Part shown: positions 8,795-17,642 of the stretch, one piece after another
How the letters are laid out: every line of letters starts with the position of its first letter
Position numbering within the stretch: position 1 is the first letter of the stretch
Assembly: GCF_002013895.1 (NCBI RefSeq)
Contig: NZ_MAFQ01000003.1
Coordinates: forward strand, 310,001 to 374,000
Origin: Mycobacteroides franklinii
Lineage (GTDB): Bacteria; Actinomycetota; Actinomycetes; Mycobacteriales; Mycobacteriaceae
Reading direction: 5' to 3'
Length of the DNA stretch: 64,000 nt
Translations under genes and position numbers: made by a program
Notes under the pieces: model-generated
Told to the model about the DNA's origin: nothing
The model's input: the letters and a program-made list of their open reading frames with translations, nothing else
Databases searched by the model: none

Positions 8795-9015
8795 GCGTCG
8801 AACCTACGCCGGTCACCGATCGTGATCATCCGCCCCCAGACAATTCCCTCTTCATTCATTCCCAGCCGATCGCCCACCAAGCCCCCACGCCCCGTAACTG
8901 CCGACGACAAATAAGTCGACCATCATTGGCTCACGTCCTCGCTGAGAGCTCAGCGTGCAGTCTGCCTATGGCGTCGAAGTCGCCGGGACTGATCGAACTT
9001 GGGGAATCCCTCCAG

Positions 9016-9840
9016 TCAGTTTGTCGCTAACTCCGGTATCTGACTTTTGGTAAGCGCGGTGGTCGCAGCCGATTCGTTCGTTAGGAAGTGGCCCAGTTCG
9101 GTGATGGCACTCATCAGTGGAGCCGGGAAGACGATGGTGGTGTTCTTCTCGACACCCAGTTCAACAAGGGTCTGAAGATTCCTCAACTGCAGGGCCAACG
9201 GATGCTGCATCATGGTGTCGGAGGCCTCCCCCAGCGCTGTTGCGGCGCGCGCCTCTCCCTCGGCGGCAATGATTTTGGCGCGCTTTTCGCGCTCGGCCTC
9301 TGCTTCGCGGGCCATCGCCCGTTTCATGCCGTCGGGCAGTTGTATGTCTTTGAGTTCCACCAACGTGACCTCCACTCCCCAGTCCATGGTGGTGACATCC
9401 AGAATTTTCCGGATACTGCCGTTGATGGCCGATGTCTCTGCAAGCACTTCGTCCAGCGCATGTTGGCCCACCACGTTACGCATGGTCGTCTGAGCGATCT
9501 GATTGATTGCGGCATGGACGTTTTCGATCGCAACCACAGCCTTGCGAGCGTCAATCACTCGGAAATAGGCAACTGCGGCGATGTCGATGCTGACGTTGTC
9601 TCGCGTGATGATTCCCTGCGATTGGATCGGCATGGTCACGATGCGCAGTGACACGCGCCAGAGCCTATCGATCACCGGAATAATCAGCCGCAATCCGGGT
9701 TCGCGAACGCCAATCACCCGCCCCAGACGGAAGTGTACGCCCCGCTCGTACTGCTGCACGATGCGCACAGCACCCAAAGCTAAGAGCCCCAACACAATAA
9801 CGGTGATGATCGCTATTGCAAGAACAATTCTTGCAGTCAT
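9016..9840 (-). CDS. SPFH/stomatin-family membrane protein
   Basis: 274-residue protein with an N-terminal transmembrane helix (residues 4-26, rich in Ile, Leu and Val) followed by an SPFH/band-7 domain. The domain opens [18 protein letters not shown] and includes [21 protein letters not shown] charged coiled-coil region follows ([20 protein letters not shown], residues about 175-194). Slipin-type proteins form oligomeric membrane scaffolds, often with NfeD-type proteases; no NfeD gene is adjacent here. The start is an ATG at 9840. It is divergent from the NAD synthetase gene, sharing a 193-base region. Confidence 0.9.
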   Translation of the reverse strand: MTARIVLAIAIITVIVLGLLALGAVRIVQQYERGVHFRLGRVIGVREPGLRLIIPVIDRLWRVSLRIVTMPIQSQGIITRDNVSIDIAAVAYFRVIDARKAVVAIENVHAAINQIAQTTMRNVVGQHALDEVLAETSAINGSIRKILDVTTMDWGVEVTLVELKDIQLPDGMKRAMAREAEAEREKRAKIIAAEGEARAATALGEASDTMMQHPLALQLRNLQTLVELGVEKNTTIVFPAPLMSAITELGHFLTNESAATTALTKSQIPELATN

Positions 9841-9939
9841 GGTCTTCCCGACCTTTCCTCGCGGTGGTTAACACCCTCTGCAGATCCGATCCTGCCGCCC
9901 ACCACCCCCCTAGACGAGGGAAATTGATACGAATCGACC

Positions 9940-9954
9940 GGGACCTAGGTCACC
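9940..9954. promoter_or_regulatory. Candidate DosR-type box in divergent stomatin/nadE promoter region
   Basis: GGGACCTAGGTCACC contains a perfect 10-bp palindrome (GACCTAGGTC, 9942-9951). It matches the dormancy-regulator consensus core GGGAC-4-GTCCC at nine of ten half-site positions. It lies about 80 bases before the nadE start and 100 before the stomatin start. The outer TT/AA positions of the consensus are not matched, so this is a candidate only. Confidence 0.35.
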
Positions 9955-10033
9955 TGTGCGGCGATAGACACGGGTCGCCGAGTTGTTCGCCTCAGCGACT
10001 CCATAATGAGTACGCAGCAGCGACAATGGCGTA

Positions 10034-12073
10034 GTGGACTTCTATTCGATCTACCGGCAAGGCTTCGCCCGTGTAGCTGCGTGCACGCTACGCACGACGA
10101 TCGGTGATCCCGTGGCCAATGCCGCATCGGTGCTGCAGATGGCCCGCGAATGTCACGCCGACGCAGTGGCTTTGGCAGTATTCCCGGAACTGACCTTGTC
10201 GGGTTATTCGATCGATGACATCGTCCGACAGGACACGCTCCTCGATGCAGTTGAGGAGGCCCTGCAGCAGGTGGTGGTCGGAGCGGGCGACCTATTACCG
10301 GTTCTGGTCGTGGGAGCACCCCTGCGTTATCGACACCGCATCTACAACTGCGCGGTGGTGATCCACCGAGGCGCAGTCCTCGGAGTGGTACCCAAGTCGT
10401 ATCTGCCCACGTACAGGGAGTTCTACGAACGACGCCAAGTTGCGCCCGGCGATGATGTGCGCGGCACCATCGCCATCGCCGGCGCCACGGTCCCGTTCGG
10501 GCCCGATCTTCTATTCGCTGCCACGGACCTCCCCGGATTCTTGTTGCACGTCGAGATCTGCGAAGACATGTGGGTCCCCGTTCCACCGAGCGCGCGGGCG
10601 GCCCTCGCCGGCGCCACGGTGCTGGTCAATCTCTCGGGCAGCCCGGTCACCGTCGGCCGTGCCGAGGCCCGAAGGTTGCTCGTGCGTTCGGCGTCAGCAC
10701 GCTGCCTCGCGGCGTACGTCTTCGCAGCAGCGGGTGAGGGCGAATCCAGCACCGATCTGGCGTGGGACGGTCAAACCTTGATCTACGAAAATGGTGTCCT
10801 GCTCGCCGAATCGGAGCGATTTCCGCAAGGTCCGCGGGCGTCTGTGGCCGATATCGACCTAGAGTTGCTCCGCTCCGAGCGGTCGACCGTGGGAACCTTC
10901 GACGACAACCGTCGTCATCTCGGCATCGGTGAGGAGTGGGCTCGACGCATCGAATTCACTCTCGAAACCCCCGCCGGAAACGTCGGCCTGCGCCGGGTCG
11001 TCGAGCGATTCCCATTTGTTCCCGCCGATCCTGAACGGCTGCAACAGGATTGCTACGAAGCCTATTCCATTCAAGTCGCCGGCCTGGAGCAGCGGTTGCG
11101 CGCGCTGAACCACCCGAAGGTGGTGATAGGCGTGTCGGGTGGAATCGACTCCACGCATGCATTGATCGTCGCCGCCAGGGCAATGGATCGCTTGGGCCGG
11201 CCACGCAGCGACATATTGGCTTTCACAATGCCCGGATTCGGCACCGGTGACCGGACCAGACACAACGCCATCGCGTTAAGCCAAGCGCTCGATGTCACGC
11301 TTGAGGAGATCGACATCCGCGACGCCGCAGAGCTGATGTTGACCCAGTTGCGCCATCCTTACGCACGTGGCGAGAAGGTCTACGACGTCACATTCGAGAA
11401 TGTGCAGGCCGGCTTGCGCACCGACCATCTGTTCCGGTTGGCGAACCAGCGCGGCGGCATAGTGCTGGGCACCGGTGATCTTTCGGAGATCGCACTCGGT
11501 TGGTCAACCTATGGTGTGGGAGACCAAATGTCCCATTACAACGTCAACTGCGGGGTTCCGAAAACGTTGATCCAGCACCTCATTCGCTGGGTTATCTTGT
11601 CCGGGCAGTTCACCACCGAGGTCAATGCCCTACTGCAGTCGGTTGTGGACACCCAGATCACCCCCGAGTTGGTGCCTGCGGGCGAGGACCAGGTGGTTCA
11701 AAGCAGCGAGGCCATCGTGGGTCCATATGCACTGCAAGACTTTTCCCTCTACTACGCATTGCGCGGATTCAGGCCGTCGCGGATCGCATTCTTGGCTTGG
11801 CATGCGTGGCGGGAGGCCGACGACGGAAGGTGGCCACCCGGCTATCCGCCCAGCCAGCGACCGTCGTACTCACTCAAGGTGATTCGCCATTGGCTTGAGA
11901 TATTCGTCGAGCGTTTCTACGCCTTCTCCCAATTCAAGCGTTCGGCGATGCCTAACGGACCCAAGGCCTCGTCGGGGGGCGCACTCTCTCCGCGTGGCGA
12001 CTGGAGGGCACCGTCGGATATGTCGGCTCGTGTCTGGCTCGACGAGATCAGACGCCACGTGCCCGCAGATTAG
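10034..12073 (+). CDS. nadE: Glutamine-dependent NAD+ synthetase
   Basis: 679-residue two-domain enzyme that makes NAD+ from nicotinic acid adenine dinucleotide, ATP and glutamine. The N-terminal nitrilase-type glutaminase has its triad at Glu52 (FPELTLSGYS), Lys121 (VVPKSYLP) and Cys176 (EICEDMW). These are the positions known for M. tuberculosis NadE, which is also 679 residues. The C-terminal synthetase carries the PP-loop GVSGGIDSTHA. Start is a GTG without a clear Shine-Dalgarno site. In M. tuberculosis nadE (Rv2438c) lies elsewhere, so this is either a relocated single gene or a second copy. The membrane acyltransferase gene follows after two bases. Confidence 0.95.
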   Translation: MDFYSIYRQGFARVAACTLRTTIGDPVANAASVLQMARECHADAVALAVFPELTLSGYSIDDIVRQDTLLDAVEEALQQVVVGAGDLLPVLVVGAPLRYRHRIYNCAVVIHRGAVLGVVPKSYLPTYREFYERRQVAPGDDVRGTIAIAGATVPFGPDLLFAATDLPGFLLHVEICEDMWVPVPPSARAALAGATVLVNLSGSPVTVGRAEARRLLVRSASARCLAAYVFAAAGEGESSTDLAWDGQTLIYENGVLLAESERFPQGPRASVADIDLELLRSERSTVGTFDDNRRHLGIGEEWARRIEFTLETPAGNVGLRRVVERFPFVPADPERLQQDCYEAYSIQVAGLEQRLRALNHPKVVIGVSGGIDSTHALIVAARAMDRLGRPRSDILAFTMPGFGTGDRTRHNAIALSQALDVTLEEIDIRDAAELMLTQLRHPYARGEKVYDVTFENVQAGLRTDHLFRLANQRGGIVLGTGDLSEIALGWSTYGVGDQMSHYNVNCGVPKTLIQHLIRWVILSGQFTTEVNALLQSVVDTQITPELVPAGEDQVVQSSEAIVGPYALQDFSLYYALRGFRPSRIAFLAWHAWREADDGRWPPGYPPSQRPSYSLKVIRHWLEIFVERFYAFSQFKRSAMPNGPKASSGGALSPRGDWRAPSDMSARVWLDEIRRHVPAD

Positions 12074-12075
12074 GC

Positions 12076-13602
12076 GTGCACGCCGACATTGGCGACATGC
12101 CCGCGGCTCATTCACTGAGCTTGTCGGGCAAACGACCTGCGCATAGAGGCCGTAAGTCACTACTGAATCCAGCGCTCGCGGTGAACGCTGACGACATGAT
12201 CGAGATGGGTCGCGAAGGTCTCGACGATTCCGTTCGCCGCGGCCGGTCGATCGACCGGCCGTCCCACAGCGGTGCGGAGCCCGGGCCGGCCCGCGAGCTC
12301 TCGCTCGATCTCTACCGGGTCTCGGCCGTCGTCATTGTGGTGCTGGGCCATTGGCTGGCGTCCGCCGTGAACTATCAGGACGGGCACTTCGTCTATCTGA
12401 ATGTGCTCGTCGAGATGCCTTGGACGCAGTGGCTGACTTTGATATTCCAGGTAGTCCCGGTGTTCTTCGTGGTGGCCGGCTACGCCAATGCGGCGTCGTG
12501 GACGCGTTGGCGTGACACCCACGGCGATCGTGCCCTGGATTGGATTCGCCATCGCGTGACCACAACACTCGGGCCAACCACTGTGTATGTCGCGGCCGCG
12601 CTCGCGGTGGTAGGCGTGCTGTGCGGAATCGGTATGGGCGGAACGACTGTGGAGCTGGGCGCGTGGGCAATCGCCATGCATCTGTGGTTCCTACCGGTGT
12701 ATCTCGCCACGGTGTCACTGACGCCGTGGCTGGTGTCGGCTCATCGACGACGGGGGTTGGCCGTACTGGTCGCGCTGGCGCTCTGCGCCGCCGCCATCGA
12801 CATCGCCACGCTCGGTGCGGGAGTGCCGGTGATCGGTGTAGCGAACTATCTGTTCGTATGGACCGCGATCTACCAGATCGGCGTCGCCTGGTTCGGCGGA
12901 GCATTGACAGGGCGGAGCCCGATTCTCTTGGCGGCTGGTGCGGCAATCACACTGGCAGCTCTGGTGTGGCTGGGCCCGTATCCGGTAAGCATGCTGGGAG
13001 TCCCCGGCCAGCCGGTGCGCAACAGTTCACCGCCGACTATCGCATTACTCGCATTCGCGGCCGTCCAATCGGGGCTGCTGCTTGCCGCGGCACCGGCCGT
13101 GACGCGCTGGTTGCAACGCTCGCGCTGGCGACGGCTCCTCATGGTGGTGAACGCCAATGTGATGGCGCTGTACCTGTGGCACATGATCGCGGTGGTTGTG
13201 GTGGTGCTCGTCGGCTATCCGGCACATTTGATACCTCGGCCAACGCTCGGTTCGGGCGCGTGGTGGCTATCTCGAGTGGTGTGGGTGGCGACCCTGCTCG
13301 CATTCACCGCGGCGATCATGATGTTGTTGTCGACATTGCGGTCCCGTATCCAGCGGAGAACGCGTGCGATACCCGTTGTCGCACTGCGGGCCTCATCGTG
13401 GTTGAACGCACTTTTGCTCGTGGTGGGCACGGCGATCGCGGCGGCGGCCCTGGCGCAGTTCGCTGTTGCGGGATTCGCCCCGAATGGGAAGTTTCCGGCG
13501 CTCGCCGCACTGGTCTATGCAGCTGGCGTGGGGCTGGTCGCCCTCTCACATTCATTGACAACACCATCACGAGCGCATCAAACATCTAGCGGCAGAGCGT
13601 GA
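12076..13602 (+). CDS. Integral membrane acyltransferase (acyltransferase family 3)
   Basis: Up to 508 residues with about ten hydrophobic segments from residue 80 onward. The first membrane block contains SLDLYRVSAVVIVVLGHWLA, the conserved Arg/His segment of acyltransferase-3 (OafA/NolL type) proteins, which transfer acyl groups to sugars or lipids across the membrane. FFVVAGYANAASW and ALYLWHMIAVVVV are also typical. The N-terminal 75 residues are polar and poorly conserved, so the true start may be later than the GTG at 12076 (for example the ATG near residue 42). The two-base spacing after nadE suggests cotranscription. The substrate is unknown. Confidence 0.8.
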   Translation: MHADIGDMPAAHSLSLSGKRPAHRGRKSLLNPALAVNADDMIEMGREGLDDSVRRGRSIDRPSHSGAEPGPARELSLDLYRVSAVVIVVLGHWLASAVNYQDGHFVYLNVLVEMPWTQWLTLIFQVVPVFFVVAGYANAASWTRWRDTHGDRALDWIRHRVTTTLGPTTVYVAAALAVVGVLCGIGMGGTTVELGAWAIAMHLWFLPVYLATVSLTPWLVSAHRRRGLAVLVALALCAAAIDIATLGAGVPVIGVANYLFVWTAIYQIGVAWFGGALTGRSPILLAAGAAITLAALVWLGPYPVSMLGVPGQPVRNSSPPTIALLAFAAVQSGLLLAAAPAVTRWLQRSRWRRLLMVVNANVMALYLWHMIAVVVVVLVGYPAHLIPRPTLGSGAWWLSRVVWVATLLAFTAAIMMLLSTLRSRIQRRTRAIPVVALRASSWLNALLLVVGTAIAAAALAQFAVAGFAPNGKFPALAALVYAAGVGLVALSHSLTTPSRAHQTSSGRA

Positions 13603-13645
13603 TCCGCGCTCGGTACAGACCTCTAACCGTGGCAGCGCAATGGAT

Positions 13646-13670
13646 GGCTAGACAGGATCGCGTTCTAGCC
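13646..13670. terminator. Hairpin between convergent genes
   Basis: GGCTAGA at 13646-13652 and TCTAGCC at 13664-13670 form a perfect 7-bp stem with an 11-base loop. It lies in the short gap between the membrane acyltransferase gene and the convergent lysophospholipid-type acyltransferase, and overlaps the stop codon of the latter. There is no T-tract, so it would be a non-canonical terminator. Confidence 0.35.
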
Positions 13671-14729
13671 GAAGAACATGTTGCGCCGGCCCGCCAGCAG
13701 CCGGTACAGCGTCTGCTGAATGGTCTCGCGCACCTGATCGGTGACATCGAAGGTCACCATCGGGTCGTCGGCGGCGGCTTCGTCGAATCCGTCGGTCGGG
13801 ATCGGCGTGCCGAACTCGATATGCCACTTGGACGGCAGCGGGACCAGCCCGACCGGACCGGCCGCCGGGAACAGCGGGGTCACCGGGAAGTACGGTAGGC
13901 CGAACAGCCGGGCGATCACCTTCAGGTCGGCGATCATCGGGTAAATCTCCTCGGACCCGACGATCGAGCACGGGATGATCGGCGCCCCGGTGCGGATGGC
14001 CGCCGCCACGAAACCTCCGCGGCCGAACCGCTGCAGCTTGTAGCGATCCTTGAACGGCTTGCCCAGCCCCTTGTATCCCTCGGGGAACACGGCGGTCAAC
14101 TCGCCCGCGGACAGTAGCCGGTGCGCGTCAGACGTGCAGGCCAGCGTATGGCCGGCTTTTCGCGCCAGCTGCCCCAGGAACGGCGCGTCGAACACCATAT
14201 CGGCGGCGAGGTTACGCAGGGTGCGGTTGCCCGGGCAGCGGTCGTGCACGGCCACCGACAGCATCAGCCCGTCCAGCGGCAGCACACCTGCGTGGTTAGC
14301 CACCACAAGGGCTCCACCGGTAGCCGGGATGTTCTCCACCCCGGTCACGTCCACTCTGAACCACCGGTTGAACAGTGGCCGCAGCAACGGAAGTAGCAGC
14401 GATTCGTTGAGGTGTTCATCGAAGCCGAAATCATCGACGCTGTAGTCGCCACCGACGCGGCGGCGAATGAACTCAGTCACGGCGGCAATGTTGGCCGCGA
14501 GCGCGGTCAGCGACTCCTCATCGCCCACGGGTGCGTTGCCCTGTGCCGCGCGGATCTCGTTGAGGTCATGGATTACCGCGGCCGTGTCCGTTGCCGGGGC
14601 GTCGTTGGTCAACGCTGACGGGTGCCGCCTACCGGCATCGGCCCGCGCCTCGGCCCGGCGAGCGCGGGCAGCATGGCGTTCCGAATTAGCCTGCAGTTGA
14701 ATGACTTTCGCCTTTGTCTCGCCGGCCAT
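13665..14729 (-). CDS. 1-acylglycerol-3-phosphate-type acyltransferase (Rv0502 homologue)
   Basis: 354-residue PlsC-family acyltransferase. After an Arg/Ala-rich, probably disordered segment (residues 1-55), the catalytic motif is VVANHAGVLPLDGLM with His146 and Asp153. Further blocks are TLRNLAADMVFDAPFLGQLA, the FPEGYKGLGK motif and GAPIIPCSIVGSEEIYP. The His-to-Asp spacing is six residues rather than the usual four, a feature I recall for this mycobacterial subgroup. It probably acylates a lysophospholipid or glycolipid on the inner membrane face. The ATG at 14729 is preferred to the GTG at 14744 because GGAGG lies eight bases upstream. It follows the epimerase gene by 22 bases. Confidence 0.85.
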   Translation of the reverse strand: MAGETKAKVIQLQANSERHAARARRAEARADAGRRHPSALTNDAPATDTAAVIHDLNEIRAAQGNAPVGDEESLTALAANIAAVTEFIRRRVGGDYSVDDFGFDEHLNESLLLPLLRPLFNRWFRVDVTGVENIPATGGALVVANHAGVLPLDGLMLSVAVHDRCPGNRTLRNLAADMVFDAPFLGQLARKAGHTLACTSDAHRLLSAGELTAVFPEGYKGLGKPFKDRYKLQRFGRGGFVAAAIRTGAPIIPCSIVGSEEIYPMIADLKVIARLFGLPYFPVTPLFPAAGPVGLVPLPSKWHIEFGTPIPTDGFDEAAADDPMVTFDVTDQVRETIQQTLYRLLAGRRNMFFG

Positions 14730-14751
14730 GCTTTTCACCTCCACCCTATTT

Positions 14752-15816
14752 CTACGAACTGATCTTCTGCGCGAATGCCACCGCGCGATCTCCCAATGAG
14801 CGTACCCACTCCGGCTCGATAACTGGAGTGATCCCGCGACCCCTTACGTAATCTCCGAAGGCCCCGATGGTCGTCCACTTGGGCTGGTATCCGAGCTCGG
14901 ATTTCATGCGGGTGATGTCCATGGCCCGTCCGTATGCAAGCCAGTCGCGCTGCTCGGAGCTCAGTTCGGTGTACCTGGTGCCCTTGGTGAAGGACGCGAT
15001 CGCGGCTACCGCAAACGACGGCACGGGAATACCGAGTTGCCCGGAACGGCGGACGGCCTGCGACATCATCATCATGCCGTCGGCCGCGATGTTGAACGTG
15101 CCGGCCTTACCGGCCATGGTGGCGCGTTCGAGCGCACCCAGCGCATCCTGTTCGTGCAGCAGCTGCAGCCGAGCATCGCGCCCGAGCATGGTGGGGACCA
15201 CCGGGCCCGCCAGGTAGCGAGCCAGCGCGGTATCCATACCGGGGCCGATCAGATTGGCCAACCGCAGGATCGTCACCGCGACATCGGGACGCCGCCGACC
15301 CAAGCCACGCGCATAGCTCTCGATGTCGATGCTGTCCCGGGCGAACCCGTCGGCCGGTGGGCGGCGTGCGCTCATCTCTTCGGTGAACATCACCGGGTCG
15401 CGAGCACTCGCCCCGTACACCTGCGCGGTGGATTTGACGACGACACGCTGCACCGTGGGTGCCTTCTGGCACGCCGCGAACAGCTGCATCGCGCCCATCA
15501 CGTTCAATTCCTTGAGCGCGGCACGCCCACCCGAACGCGGCGAGTACGAGGCCGACGCGGTGTGCACCACCGTGTCGACCTCACCGTTGCGAATGACCTT
15601 CGCGATGAATGGGTTGCGGATATCGGCCCGTACGAACTCGGCCCGGCCCATCCTGCGCAGCAGGTCCTTGCTTGGAGCGACAGCATCCACCGCGATGACG
15701 CGGTTGATCATCGGGTTCTGTACCAGGCGCGCAGCCAGGTAGCCCCCGAGGAATCGGCTGGCCCCGGTGACCAGCACCACCCGTGGGTAATGCAGATTGG
15801 TCTCACCGGTGCTCAC
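14752..15816 (-). CDS. NAD-dependent epimerase/dehydratase family protein (Rv0501, GalE2 homologue)
   Basis: 354-residue extended short-chain dehydrogenase with a nucleotide-binding start VVLVTGASRFLGGYLAARLV. It has DTVVHTASASYSP and a central STAQVYGASARD where the catalytic YxxxK motif is expected. The Tyr is present but the Lys four residues later is replaced by Ala, so classical UDP-glucose epimerase chemistry is unlikely despite the traditional GalE2 name. The C-terminal half has NLIGPGMDTALARYLAGPVV and LGYQPKWTT. It is followed by the Rv0502-type acyltransferase and preceded by bS22 in the conserved mycobacterial order. Confidence 0.85.
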   Translation of the reverse strand: MSTGETNLHYPRVVLVTGASRFLGGYLAARLVQNPMINRVIAVDAVAPSKDLLRRMGRAEFVRADIRNPFIAKVIRNGEVDTVVHTASASYSPRSGGRAALKELNVMGAMQLFAACQKAPTVQRVVVKSTAQVYGASARDPVMFTEEMSARRPPADGFARDSIDIESYARGLGRRRPDVAVTILRLANLIGPGMDTALARYLAGPVVPTMLGRDARLQLLHEQDALGALERATMAGKAGTFNIAADGMMMMSQAVRRSGQLGIPVPSFAVAAIASFTKGTRYTELSSEQRDWLAYGRAMDITRMKSELGYQPKWTTIGAFGDYVRGRGITPVIEPEWVRSLGDRAVAFAQKISS

Positions 15817-15844
15817 GGACGAAGCCTATCCATCACAGCACCAA

Positions 15845-15867
15845 TGGGCATCCCGAGCGGATGCCCA
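15845..15867 (-). terminator. Strong hairpin after bS22 gene
   Basis: Perfect 9-bp inverted repeat (TGGGCATCC / GGATGCCCA) with a five-base loop, located 12 bases beyond the bS22 stop and 28 bases before the epimerase start. There is no clear U-tract. It may attenuate read-through so that the very highly expressed ribosomal gene is separated from the epimerase gene. Confidence 0.55.
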
Positions 15868-15879
15868 CTAACGCAAGGT

Positions 15880-15981
15880 TTACTTACCGAGTTTTCTGCG
15901 CTGAACCCGGGTGCGGCGAAGCAGCTTGCGGTGCTTCTTCTTGGACATACGCTTACGCCGCTTCTTGATAACTGAACCCAT
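15880..15981 (-). CDS. Small ribosomal protein bS22 (Rv0500B type, AURKAIP1/COX24 domain)
   Basis: 33-residue, extremely basic protein: [20 protein letters not shown] followed by [14 protein letters not shown] recall this sequence type as the extra small-subunit protein found in cryo-EM structures of the M. smegmatis ribosome near the decoding region. It carries the short AURKAIP1/COX24 C-terminal motif. AGGAG lies three bases before the ATG at 15981 and TAA ends it at 15880. It is too short for most gene callers. A perfect 9-bp hairpin follows, and the BldC-like gene lies about 196 bases upstream. Confidence 0.9.
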
Positions 15982-16177
15982 GAACTCCTGCTAACTACTT
16001 TGAAATCGTCTTTACCGTGGACGCGTGCACAGCGGCTTATGCCAGCCGTACACAAGGCGCCCTAACCCCACAAAGGCTTACGCCAGGGTGCCGCATGACT
16101 CTACCTGCTGCGGCCTCAGGTCAGGAAACCGGCAGAACCGGATAGCCCGCCGGGGGACACCTCCCGCTTGCGACTGC

Positions 16178-16438
16178 CTATCCGGCGTCGAAGTAGGAGG
16201 CCTGCAGCAGATCGTTGACCGCCTTGGCATGCACACGGAACGACCGGCCGACCCGCACCGCGGGCAGCTCTCCGTTGTGCACCAGCCGGTAGACAGTCAT
16301 CTTGCTGACGCGCATCAGCGCGGCGACCTCGGCGACTGTAAGGAACTGAGCCTTCCCGGACTGGCCAGCGGCCGCCGCGTCCCGGCCCGGCTTGGCGCCG
16401 GCCCCGTCGCGTGCGGATGGCCCATTCATTGACGTCAT
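16178..16438 (-). CDS. BldC-like MerR-family DNA-binding protein (Rv0500A type)
   Basis: 86-residue protein. The Gly/Ala-rich first 28 residues precede a winged helix-turn-helix of the excisionase/MerR type: FLTVAEVAALMRVSKMTVYR then LVHNGELPAVRVGRSFRVH. This matches BldC of Streptomyces and mycobacterial Rv0500A, small regulators that bind DNA cooperatively at direct repeats. No effector domain is present. The ATG at 16438 is used, but one at 16429 is also possible. It is flanked by proC upstream and bS22 downstream on the same strand, as in M. tuberculosis. Confidence 0.85.
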   Translation of the reverse strand: MTSMNGPSARDGAGAKPGRDAAAAGQSGKAQFLTVAEVAALMRVSKMTVYRLVHNGELPAVRVGRSFRVHAKAVNDLLQASYFDAG

Positions 16439-16580
16439 CGCATACCCATTTCCCTAGGCACGTGTCGTGCCGCCAATCTTCCCCATCGGCGGTACGGACA
16501 CGCACGTGCTAGAAGGAGAATAGCGGGACCAGTGGGGTTACTGATACCCGTGTGGGCTAATTGATCAAGATTTGGTTAAA

Positions 16581-17468
16581 TTACTCTGATGTGATTCCGA
16601 GCTGCTCGGAGCGTGTTTTTGCGGCATCCACAGCCGCATAGACGCTTGCCCGCAAACCTCCGCGTTCCAATTCGCGCAGCGCAGCGGCGGTAGTACCACC
16701 CGGCGAGGTAATCGTCGCGCGTAGCTCGGCGGCGGTCGTATCGACCTCGGTACGGGTCTGGAGCCCGGGGGCACGATTTCCGTCCGATTCGGCTCGTTCC
16801 AGGAGCATCGCGGCGGATCCGGCCATGGTTTGGATGACCAGATCGGTGGCAACGGGGCGAGCCAGACCCGACGCGACACCCGCATCGACCAGCGCCTCGA
16901 CGAGCAGAAAGAAGTACGCCGGGCCCGATCCGGACAGTGCGGTGACGGTGTCCATCTGTGATTCGGCCACCGTAATAACCGAGCCCACCGACTCCAGCAG
17001 CTCGGCGACGGCGCTGAGCTGCTCGTCATTCGCGAATCGTCCCTTGGCCAGGGCGCTGACCCCGGCGCCGACCAGCATCGGGGCGTTGGGCATCACGCGC
17101 ACCACCGGCGCTCCGGCGGCCAACTTGGATTCGAAGAAGCTCGTGGAGACCCCGGCGGCCACCGACACCAGCACCTGGTCGGTCTCGCGTTCACTACCCT
17201 CGGCATCCAGTTTCGCCAGCGCAGCGGCGATCTCCGTCGTCGCGCTCTCCACATCGGACGGCTTGACTGCCACCACGATGAAATCGGCGCCCTCGACGGC
17301 GTCGGCCACTTCGCTGATCCGGATGGAGTACGCCTCCGCGAGGGCCTTGGCCCGGGCCGGAACCTTCTCCGAGACGACGATGTCCTTGGCTTGCCGTCCG
17401 GCCCTCAACAGCCCGGAGATAAGTGCTTCGCCGATATTGCCGCCACCGATAATCGCGATTCTGGACAT
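16581..17468 (-). CDS. proC: Pyrroline-5-carboxylate reductase
   Basis: NADPH-dependent last step of proline synthesis. The 295-residue protein begins SRIAIIGGGNIGEALISGLL with the Rossmann glycines at 8-13. It has VVAVKPSDV, PVVRVMPNAPMLVGAG, ALSGSGPAYFF and the C-terminal signature TSPGGTTAAALRELERGG. A short insertion (about residues 226-242) before the signature makes that loop longer than in most P5C reductases. The start could be the ATG at 17480 (four residues longer); neither has a convincing Shine-Dalgarno site. It is the first gene of the proC-Rv0500A-bS22 run. Confidence 0.95.
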   Translation of the reverse strand: MSRIAIIGGGNIGEALISGLLRAGRQAKDIVVSEKVPARAKALAEAYSIRISEVADAVEGADFIVVAVKPSDVESATTEIAAALAKLDAEGSERETDQVLVSVAAGVSTSFFESKLAAGAPVVRVMPNAPMLVGAGVSALAKGRFANDEQLSAVAELLESVGSVITVAESQMDTVTALSGSGPAYFFLLVEALVDAGVASGLARPVATDLVIQTMAGSAAMLLERAESDGNRAPGLQTRTEVDTTAAELRATITSPGGTTAAALRELERGGLRASVYAAVDAAKTRSEQLGITSE

Positions 17469-17642
17469 GCCGACCAGCATGGCAGACCAATTACCACGTC
17501 AGGAAACGGCTTTCCGGGCATGCGTGGGGTGCCGTGAGCAGTATGTGGGCGCCAATATCCACATTCGGCCGGGTTTGTGACTATTCGCAGACCTGACCTG
17601 CGGTAGTAGCGCGAAGATCGATATCCGGACTACAAGTTACAT

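Noticed and set aside
8795..9015. Second DosR-like site or small gene in the gap between the flavoprotein and stomatin genes
   Set aside because: GGGACTGATCGAAC lacks dyad symmetry and no start-stop frame with coding character was found.
12540..13589. 349-codon open frame in another frame of the membrane acyltransferase gene
   Set aside because: The Arg/Gly-rich product lacks any domain, while the chosen frame gives about ten clean membrane helices.
15982..16177. tRNA or small RNA gene upstream of bS22
   Set aside because: No cloverleaf arms, CCA-proximal pairing or conserved T-loop sequence could be found; probably leader sequence.
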